NCBI GenBank assembly: GCA_934277865.1
Contig: CAKQVW010000052.1
Location: 1-11,996 of the forward strand
Source: an uncultured Pseudobdellovibrionaceae bacterium
GTDB taxonomy: Bacteria > Bdellovibrionota > Bdellovibrionia > Bdellovibrionales > JAMPXM01
DNA: 11,996 nucleotides
Reading direction: 5' to 3'
In this document: positions 6,875 to 11,996 of the stretch, one piece after another
Layout of the letters: the number at the start of each line of letters is the position of its first letter
Numbering within the stretch: position 1 is the first letter of the stretch
Notes under the pieces: model-generated
The model's database searches: none
Told to the model about the DNA's origin: nothing
The model's input: the letters and a program-made list of their open reading frames with translations, nothing else
Made by a program: the position numbers and the translations under genes

Positions 6875-9381
6875 AGGTGATGCTCGGGGAGTTCGAGATA
6901 GAGCGGCTGTAGGCGGCGATCAGACTCGATCAGGCGATCGAGATGCACGTCGTGGACGAGTTCGGCGCGATCTCGAAGATGCGAAGCTGGTTGAAATCCG
7001 GCTGCGAGAAAGCTCGATGTGATTTCGGGTGCGGCCCATACCTCGATGCGCTTAAAAGAGGTCGAAAGTGTTTCGCCGGCAGCTTTTGTCAGGAGCTTCA
7101 GAAGTTCTTTGGCGAAGCCACGCTGTCTAGCCTCGAAATTTGTTGTGACGGCGCGAATGCGTAATACACCCCGATCGTTTTCCCCATCGGGATCAAGCAC
7201 CTGAAGTAGAGCTGCGGATACGATTTGGTCATCTCTCTTAAGCGCAATGGCGATTCGTGAATCTTGGCTTAAGTTATCGCGGCCACGAATTGTCTGTCGA
7301 TAAAAGAGATTGCCGCCAAGGCGGAAATCCTCGGTACCCGCTGTGGCAAGCGCGATCCAGTCGGAAAGCGAAAGCTCGTGAAGGCCATAGGCCGAAAGCG
7401 AGCGGCGAATCGCGGCGATGCCAGTCTTCAACTTAGGCGCGGAGCTGAGATCGCGATCCAATCGCAGAACAGTGGTTGAGTTCATGTAGGGAAGTTTGGG
7501 GTGAGGAACTTGGTCGAGAAGTCCTTGCGTTCGATGGCGAACAGCTTCGTAGCGAGTTTTTGAAAGCTCTGACGCTTGCTGAATCTCACTGCTTTCAAAA
7601 GCTCGCTCGGCTTGTCTTGCAAGCCATTCGGGCCACGACGAGCAGTCCGCTTTCTGTTCTGACTGGTCGACGTGATGAAGCTTTCTTAAAAGCGAAATGC
7701 CGGCTGACACGACGTCTTGGTTGGTCCATGGGCAGACGACTCGAGAAAGCTCGTGTGGGCCAACAAGCGAGGCAAGTGACGCCAATAGGCGAGACTCCTT
7801 TTCGCTTTCAATCCAAGAATACGAAACGTTTGAACGGAATATTGATTCCGAGTGAAGGCGAGGATTCCAGCGCGGCAAGATGAGCGATCCGCTGTTGTTT
7901 TCAAGGAAGGCCGCACAGGCTTTGAACTGAAGATATAGATCGACGTCGCCAGATAGCTCAGTGGTGAAGAGATCACGGCAAACTTCGTGTGCGGTGAGCC
8001 GAGGGATTGTGCGTGCATCGACGATGCGGATTTCGGAGGAACTAGATTCACGCAAGAGTGAGTGGAGCCAAGTCGCCAGCGGCGAGCCGTCGTGAAAAAG
8101 TGCCGCATCGGGATGTGATCGGAGGAACTTTCGAACCATTTCTGTGAAGTGTTCACCCGCAGCTTCTAGACTGATGTGCGAAGCCGCGTTCCAGGATTTA
8201 AAAAACGATTCCGAGTTTCCCCATTCGGTGGCGAAGATATCGTGTACGTCGAGCCGCCTCGCGCGAGAGGGCTCGCCTGGTTTTCCAAGTAGGAATCGGC
8301 AGTCTCCGAAGGGAGTGTGAGATTCCGGTTCAGGAGGGCGGACGTCTCGGTAGAGTTCGAAGACTTCTTTGTACCAGTGCCCCTCACATTGGGCCATGAC
8401 CGTGCCGAGGTGTTTGCGAACACGGTCGTGTTCGGCTTCGATCGTTTCAAAGCCATGAAATTTTGGACGCTTCTCAAGCTCTGGATAATCGAACGCGAGA
8501 ATTTCTGGCTTCGACGATCGAGTTCCTAGTTTCCCGATTCGCTGGGTGGCGATGAGTTCGTGTAAAACACGATTGGTTCGAAGCTGGGATTCAAATTGTT
8601 CAGGGAGGTATTGAAAAAATCCGGGGATCGCCGGCTGGCCGCGTTCAATGAAAAACCGGTAGAGTCCGCAAAGGTTTTCGGTTTCGACAATCGACCAGGA
8701 AGTTGGCAGATAGGGGCTGATGCCTGGCTCGTAATCATTGGGCGTTTGTTTCACCAAGTGGATTTCGCCCTGGCCAATGATAGAAAGATAGTCAGAACGC
8801 TCGCTCAACATTTGTTCGCAGAGCCACATTTGGCAAACGACGATGGGACTCACGGTCTGTGTTTGTAGCGCGAGCTTCATGAACTCGTCTGTTTGCCAGT
8901 ACTGAATTGGGTCAAGCTCTCGTTCGTGAAAGCTGAGCCCTGCTTCGCTGTGGCCGAACTCGTTTAATCGCGAGCGAAACTTTCCGACATATTCTATATC
9001 GTGCCGATTTAAATCATGGGCGAGACGGAAGGTCGCGACATCCATCGCGAAATCGTGCGGCAGGCGCGCTTGCTTACTAAGTGATTTCCGTGCCTCGAGA
9101 AAGGAAAGCAAAACGATTTCACTATCGAGACCGCCACTATAAAGAATCAGCGGTCTTAAGGAAAGCTCGTGGCACTTTAGGAGAATTCGTCGTGCGGCTT
9201 CGCAATTGGCGTCGCGCCAACTTGGGAAGACTGATTGGCTTCGGCCGTATTTTGCTACAAACACCTCGTCGGGTTGTTGGCGCTTGGCAAGCCACCGGAC
9301 GTTTTCTCGCAGCAAAGGACGTCCCGACTTGGCATAGCCGAATTGGAAATGTTGTTTCCAGGTGTATTCAAAGAGATTCAA
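6871..9381 (-). CDS. Fusion protein: PP-loop ATPase-like domain, degenerate Asn-synthase-like domain, GNAT acetyltransferase
   Basis: This is an 836-residue cytosolic multidomain protein. Residues 1-345 are homologous to the whole upstream gene product. Shared blocks include HFQFGY (11-16), KYGRSQ (44-49), the ATP-pyrophosphatase loop SGGLDS (82-87), HDLNRHD (122-128), GQGEIH (203-208) and PGFFQYLPE (253-261). The PP-loop normally binds ATP and adenylates a carbonyl group. Residues about 400-570 look like a second asparagine-synthase-type domain whose loop has decayed to HDGSPLA (430-436); a later segment, VVCPWTNQDVVSAG (548-561), resembles that family's PFLDhrLV element. Residues about 690-805 are a GNAT domain with the acetyl-CoA motif R752-Q-R-G755-F-A757. 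There is no N-terminal glutaminase domain, so this is not ordinary asparagine synthetase. The start is TTG at 9381, overlapping the preceding stop as TTGA; no ATG or GTG lies in frame nearby. The 3' end overlaps the PAP2 start by ATGA. PP-loop and GNAT calls are firm; the middle domain is inference. Confidence 0.82.
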   Translation of the reverse strand: MNLFEYTWKQHFQFGYAKSGRPLLRENVRWLAKRQQPDEVFVAKYGRSQSVFPSWRDANCEAARRILLKCHELSLRPLILYSGGLDSEIVLLSFLEARKSLSKQARLPHDFAMDVATFRLAHDLNRHDIEYVGKFRSRLNEFGHSEAGLSFHERELDPIQYWQTDEFMKLALQTQTVSPIVVCQMWLCEQMLSERSDYLSIIGQGEIHLVKQTPNDYEPGISPYLPTSWSIVETENLCGLYRFFIERGQPAIPGFFQYLPEQFESQLRTNRVLHELIATQRIGKLGTRSSKPEILAFDYPELEKRPKFHGFETIEAEHDRVRKHLGTVMAQCEGHWYKEVFELYRDVRPPEPESHTPFGDCRFLLGKPGEPSRARRLDVHDIFATEWGNSESFFKSWNAASHISLEAAGEHFTEMVRKFLRSHPDAALFHDGSPLATWLHSLLRESSSSEIRIVDARTIPRLTAHEVCRDLFTTELSGDVDLYLQFKACAAFLENNSGSLILPRWNPRLHSESIFRSNVSYSWIESEKESRLLASLASLVGPHELSRVVCPWTNQDVVSAGISLLRKLHHVDQSEQKADCSSWPEWLARQAERAFESSEIQQASELSKTRYEAVRHRTQGLLDQVPHPKLPYMNSTTVLRLDRDLSSAPKLKTGIAAIRRSLSAYGLHELSLSDWIALATAGTEDFRLGGNLFYRQTIRGRDNLSQDSRIAIALKRDDQIVSAALLQVLDPDGENDRGVLRIRAVTTNFEARQRGFAKELLKLLTKAAGETLSTSFKRIEVWAAPEITSSFLAAGFQPASHLRDRAELVHDVHLDRLIESDRRLQPLYLELPEHHL

Positions 9382-10445
9382 ACCGGCGCACTCATTTTAT
9401 AGCGGTAAGGAGTTGGAAAGTCTGGCTCGCCAGGAGCGGCGGGAGCTTGGCTAAGAACTTGAGCTGGTGGAAAAACTCCGGGCTGCGGCGAAAGCGCTCG
9501 CACCAGGTAAGGGACCGGAGTCGCATAGGCCCAGTCGGCATCGGAGAAAAGCTCGTAAAGCGTTTTGCGAAACTGAAGATCGGCTTCCGTCAGCTTTTCG
9601 AATCCGGAATATTTTGGTCGGTCCTTGATGTCGAAATGCTGTTTGTAAAAGCGAAGTTTGGTCGACATCGAGTCGAGCTTTCCAAGAATTCGGTCGTTCC
9701 AGAGATCAAGACCCATGGGATCGACCAGCCATGAAAGCATCAGTTCGGGTGTGTATTGAAAGAACCCTGGGCATCCGTCACGCCCTCGCACGAGGAAGTG
9801 ACGGTACCAGGCCGCGATCTTTTCTTTCTCGATGAGGTCCCAATGGGTCCGGGGATATTCGTCACTGGCTTGCGACGGATTTGATGGGGCACGTTTGGCG
9901 ATGTAATGTTCACCGCTTCCCAATACGGGGAAACCTTCGATTTGGTCGACTAGCCACATGGTCGAGAGCAGTTGCGGGGAAACACACTGCGTGTCCCTGG
10001 CGTATTGCAGGGCTTCGGAGTTCCAAAAGTCTCGCAAGTTGAGATCGTAGAACCGGTAGGGGACGCGCAGTGTTTCGCAAATCATGACGGCCCATGCGTA
10101 GTCGTGCACGTTGAGATCATCCGCGAAACGTAGAATGGCGGCCGAGACCTCGACGCCGCTTTCAACAAATGCTCTCAAGGCGACTTCGCTATCGGCACCG
10201 CCAGAGAACAGAACCACGATGGGGAGATCTGTGTTGCGACGAATCGTGCGGGCGGTTTCGCAACATTCCGAGCGGAAGCTCATCGGCATGCGTTGGCTGC
10301 GCCCGTATTTGACCGTCCACATATCTGTGCTGCTTTTGCGGGCAACAAAGGGCAGAAATCTGCCATCGCGTTCGTAGCCGAACTCAAAATGATTTCGGTG
10401 AGTCAAAATCGGTGTTCGAGGCGCTGTTGTATCGTGAGTTGTCAC
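9378..10445 (-). CDS. PP-loop ATPase-like protein (Asn-synthase-related), stand-alone paralog
   Basis: This 355-residue protein (from GTG 10445) is homologous along most of its length to the N-terminal third of the next gene. It carries HFEFGY (19-24), KYGRSQ (46-51), the PP-loop SGGADS (81-86), DDLNVHD (109-115), GSGEHY (176-181) and PGFFQYTPE (226-234). The PP-loop implies ATP binding and adenylation; GSGEHY may play the part of the second acidic motif of asparagine synthases. The C-terminal 40 residues are Pro/Ala-rich. The frame extends upstream to a GTG at 10580, but that would leave only 11 bases before the divergent mscL gene. GTG 10445 puts the PP-loop at the same distance from the N-terminus as in the paralog (81 versus 82). 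Neither start has a strong ribosome binding site. It is the first gene of a tightly overlapping three-gene operon; the product of the pathway is unknown. Confidence 0.8.
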   Translation of the reverse strand: MTTHDTTAPRTPILTHRNHFEFGYERDGRFLPFVARKSSTDMWTVKYGRSQRMPMSFRSECCETARTIRRNTDLPIVVLFSGGADSEVALRAFVESGVEVSAAILRFADDLNVHDYAWAVMICETLRVPYRFYDLNLRDFWNSEALQYARDTQCVSPQLLSTMWLVDQIEGFPVLGSGEHYIAKRAPSNPSQASDEYPRTHWDLIEKEKIAAWYRHFLVRGRDGCPGFFQYTPELMLSWLVDPMGLDLWNDRILGKLDSMSTKLRFYKQHFDIKDRPKYSGFEKLTEADLQFRKTLYELFSDADWAYATPVPYLVRALSPQPGVFPPAQVLSQAPAAPGEPDFPTPYRYKMSAPV

Positions 10446-10591
10446 ACGAAAATCGTACTCGAAGAATCTGCAGGGTCCAAATTGAAGTGTGTCGGGTGAG
10501 ACTCGTGAGGCGACACATTGCGGCGTCTGTCGCAAGGACCTTGTTGCGGGTCGGCTGATTCGATAATTCAATCCGACCACAAGGGGAGATT
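10446..10591. promoter_or_regulatory. Divergent promoter region between the PP-loop operon and mscL
   Basis: If the PP-loop gene starts at 10445, these 146 bases hold both promoters. Toward mscL, GATAAT (10562-10567) is a good -10 match, with TTGTTG (10541-10546) as a -35 at a short 15-base spacing. An inverted repeat, GCGACA/TGTCGC (10510-10515 and 10528-10533), could be an operator. AAGGGGAG (10581-10588) is a strong ribosome binding site for mscL. Confidence 0.4.
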
Positions 10592-10891
10592 ATGGCAAAA
10601 GAATTCCTAACGTTTTTAAAGAACTACGGTGTGATTGGTCTTGCGATCGCAGTTATCATCGGTGGCAAAGCCAATGCGATGGTCGATGCGGTGGTGAAAG
10701 AGCTGCTCATGCCATTTGTGGGTCTCTTGCTCCCTTCGGGTGACTGGCGCACGTTGGCGGTCACGGTTGGCGAGACAAAGTTCGGAGTCGGGCCCGTGCT
10801 TGCGGCGCTCATCGACTTTTTTATCGTCGCCCTAGTCGTTTTCGTTTTCGCAAAGAAAGTTCTGAAAGAAGAAGTTGTAGGGAAGAAGTAA
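10592..10891 (+). CDS. mscL: Large-conductance mechanosensitive channel, short MscL
   Basis: This 99-residue inner-membrane protein of the MscL family forms a homo-oligomeric pore that opens under membrane tension and releases solutes during hypo-osmotic shock. The N-terminal amphipathic stretch (KEFLTFLKNYG) leads into TM1 GVIGLAIAVIIGGKANAMV (13-31) and the conserved ending VVKELLMPFVGLLL (34-47). A periplasmic loop follows, then TM2 around 67-85 (VLAALIDFFIVALVVFVF) and a short basic tail. Typical family members are about 130-150 residues; this one ends soon after TM2 and lacks the cytoplasmic helical bundle. The ATG has AAGGGGAG just upstream. The DUF481 gene starts 22 bases after its stop with no terminator between, so the two are probably co-transcribed. 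Confidence 0.88.
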   Translation: MAKEFLTFLKNYGVIGLAIAVIIGGKANAMVDAVVKELLMPFVGLLLPSGDWRTLAVTVGETKFGVGPVLAALIDFFIVALVVFVFAKKVLKEEVVGKK

Positions 10892-10913
10892 GTTCTCGAA
10901 AGGATTGTGCCTC

Positions 10914-11693
10914 ATGAAAAGCATCACTGAAATTTTAAAGAAGTTTTCGACTCTCGGATGTGCGACAGCGTTGATCTTAGGCGCGTCGATTGCGCAGGCT
11001 CAGGATGAAGCGGCAGCTGCGGCGCCAGCGCCTCAGGCCGAAGCAAAGGACTACGAAGGGACAGCCGAGATCAGCTCGATTGTCACCAATGGGAACACGC
11101 AGAACCAGACCACGGGACTTGCGGCGGACCTCACTTACAAGCCAGATCTATGGCTTGTTAATTTCAAGAGCAAGTATCTTACGACCATCAGTCAGCAGAT
11201 TCAAACACAGGAGTCGTTTGAAGTTGCGGGCCGCGCAGGTCGTAAGTTGTCAGACGTTTTTGATCTGTTTGCTGAGCACGGGTATTTGAAGAACCGATTT
11301 GCGGGTCTTGAAAACCGCCATATCTCTTCGGTGGGTGTTGGTTATCTGATTTTGAAGACCGATAAACACAATTTCAAAACCGAACTGCTGGTTGGTTACA
11401 CCGATGAAGAACGCACAGACGGCACACACCCAACATTCATGTCGGGCGGTGGAGCGATTCTTTACAAGTGGAAGATCACTCCCACTTCGGACTTTTCGCA
11501 CGAGACGAAATATCAGCCTAACTTCCAGACGTCGGACGACTGGCGCTTGGTTTCTGAGACTGCGCTTTCAGCGGCAATTTCGAGCCGTCTTTCGAGCAAA
11601 ATTTCTTGGAAGTACGAGCACGTGAATTTGCCACCTGCGGGCAAAGTCAAAGGCGACACAACCACAACCGTTTCGCTTCTCACAAAGTTTTAA
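10914..11693 (+). CDS. DUF481 family outer-membrane beta-barrel protein (YdiY-like)
   Basis: This 259-residue protein has a Sec signal peptide cleaved after IAQA (residue 29), then an Ala/Pro/Glu-rich linker (30-45). The rest consists of alternating amphipathic beta strands and ends in Phe (LLTKF), the usual C-terminal signature for outer-membrane barrel insertion. The segments YEGTAEISSIVTNGNTQNQT (47-66) and LKNRFAGLENRHISSVGVGY are characteristic of DUF481 (salt-induced outer membrane protein) members, whose molecular role is not settled. ATG 10914 is preferred over the TTG at 10905 because AAGGA (10900-10904) lies 9 bases upstream of it. An LGC at 14-16 is not taken as a lipobox, since the hydrophobic core continues after it. 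It is probably co-transcribed with mscL; an intrinsic terminator lies 33 bases after the stop. Confidence 0.87.
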   Translation: MKSITEILKKFSTLGCATALILGASIAQAQDEAAAAAPAPQAEAKDYEGTAEISSIVTNGNTQNQTTGLAADLTYKPDLWLVNFKSKYLTTISQQIQTQESFEVAGRAGRKLSDVFDLFAEHGYLKNRFAGLENRHISSVGVGYLILKTDKHNFKTELLVGYTDEERTDGTHPTFMSGGGAILYKWKITPTSDFSHETKYQPNFQTSDDWRLVSETALSAAISSRLSSKISWKYEHVNLPPAGKVKGDTTTTVSLLTKF

Positions 11694-11708
11694 TAGGTGA
11701 TGGTTTAA

Positions 11709-11721
11709 GGTGAATTTCACC
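11709..11721. repeat. Palindrome GGTGAATTTCACC over the rmuC start codon
   Basis: GGTGAA and TTCACC form a perfect 6-bp inverted repeat with a single central T. The presumed GTG start codon of rmuC (11710-11712) lies inside the left arm, so the structure could hide the start. Confidence 0.45.
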
Positions 11722-11996
11722 GCACAGGCCGGCTTTTGGGCCGGCCTCTTTTTTGTCAGCTGTCTTGTGTTTCTGGCACTTGCTGGTTACGTGTTTTTTC
11801 TGTTGAAAAAAGCGGCTTTGGCGGAAGTTGAACTTGCCGCGATCAAATCGTCTATGCCGCTAAATGAAAAGCTCAAAGAGTTTGAAGCTCTAGTCCGAGA
11901 GACCTACGAGCGTGAGGGGCGCGAGCGTTTCCATCTGGAAAAGGAAGTGCAAAGTTTGGCACTTGAGACCCAGACGCTTTCTCAGGCGCTGCGTGG
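11710..11996 (+). CDS. rmuC: RmuC family protein, 5' end (partial at the window edge)
   Basis: The first 95 codons are visible. RmuC is a coiled-coil protein with a nuclease-like core that limits certain DNA rearrangements in E. coli. Residues about 8-32 form one hydrophobic anchor (GFWAGLFFVSCLVFLALAG) ending in FLLKK. After it come MPLNEKLKEFEALVRETYE and RERFHLEKEV, then a heptad-rich coil ending QALRG, which match the family block before its catalytic domain (LxEQLxxFxxxVxxxxxxExxER, ALKG). I chose GTG 11710: it is in frame, gives the expected N-terminal anchor, and AGGTGA (11695-11700) lies 9 bases upstream. The ATG at 11854 would remove the anchor. The first codons also contain the terminator hairpin of the upstream gene. 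Confidence 0.8.
   Translation, partial: MNFTAQAGFWAGLFFVSCLVFLALAGYVFFLLKKAALAEVELAAIKSSMPLNEKLKEFEALVRETYEREGRERFHLEKEVQSLALETQTLSQALR
11726..11754 (+). terminator. Intrinsic terminator hairpin embedded in the first codons of rmuC
   Basis: AGGCCGGC (11726-11733) pairs perfectly with GCCGGCCT (11740-11747) around loop TTTTGG, followed by C and six T. This is a textbook rho-independent terminator 33 bases after the DUF481 stop. With the GTG start at 11710 it lies within rmuC codons 6-15, where it encodes the start of the membrane anchor. Confidence 0.85.

Noticed and set aside
6871..9381. Annotation of the fusion protein as asparagine synthetase (asnB)
   Set aside because: There is no N-terminal Cys or glutaminase domain, the order of motifs differs, and a GNAT domain is attached; only the PP-loop relationship is supported.
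9081..9734. A 217-codon open frame on the plus strand
   Set aside because: It is antisense across the junction of the two PP-loop genes, whose homology to each other shows that the minus strand is coding; the product is Arg/Lys-rich with no recognisable features.
10446..10580. Longer PP-loop protein starting at GTG 10580
   Set aside because: The extra 45 residues have no counterpart in the paralog, no ribosome binding site precedes them, and they would leave 11 bases for two divergent promoters. It is kept as an alternative, not excluded.

Overview
The window is a gene-dense, roughly 50% GC stretch of a Gram-negative chromosome. The signs are a lipobox-bearing lipoprotein pair, an outer-membrane beta-barrel protein, several Sec signal peptides, MscL and RmuC. 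The abundance of secreted hydrolases and surface lipoproteins would fit a Bdellovibrio-like or other predatory/deltaproteobacterial-type lineage, but no marker gene fixes the taxonomy and this is inference.

Layout. (1) 1-2200, minus strand: one long open frame that leaves the window at the left edge. It encodes a secreted, Cys-rich protein of more than 730 residues with an HELLH zinc-protease motif. (2) 2201-2429: divergent intergenic region with two small hairpins. (3) 2430-3347, plus: secreted trypsin-like serine protease with an intact His-Asp-Ser triad, followed by a terminator. (4) 3632-6179, plus: two tandem paralogous lipoproteins with collagen-like Gly-X-Y blocks. Their first 111 bp, including the ribosome binding site, are almost identical although the rest has diverged strongly. 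(5) 10445-6200, minus: three genes with 4-base stop/start overlaps. They are a stand-alone PP-loop ATPase-like protein, a large fusion (same PP-loop domain, then what looks like a degenerate asparagine-synthase-like domain, then a GNAT acetyltransferase), and a PAP2_3-type membrane phosphatase/phosphotransferase. (6) 10592-11996, plus: a short MscL-like channel, a DUF481 outer-membrane protein, and the 5' end of rmuC, whose first codons contain a canonical terminator hairpin.

How the parts may work together. Regions 1-4 look like a cell-surface/secretome cluster of proteases and fibrous or glycine-rich lipoproteins. Region 5 is the best candidate for an undescribed system. Two homologous adenylating-type enzymes, an acyltransferase domain and a polytopic lipid-phosphate enzyme are translationally coupled, which suggests a biosynthetic or lipid/peptide-modifying pathway with an unknown product. 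Region 6 is an envelope/housekeeping set in which rmuC expression may be attenuated from the upstream gene.
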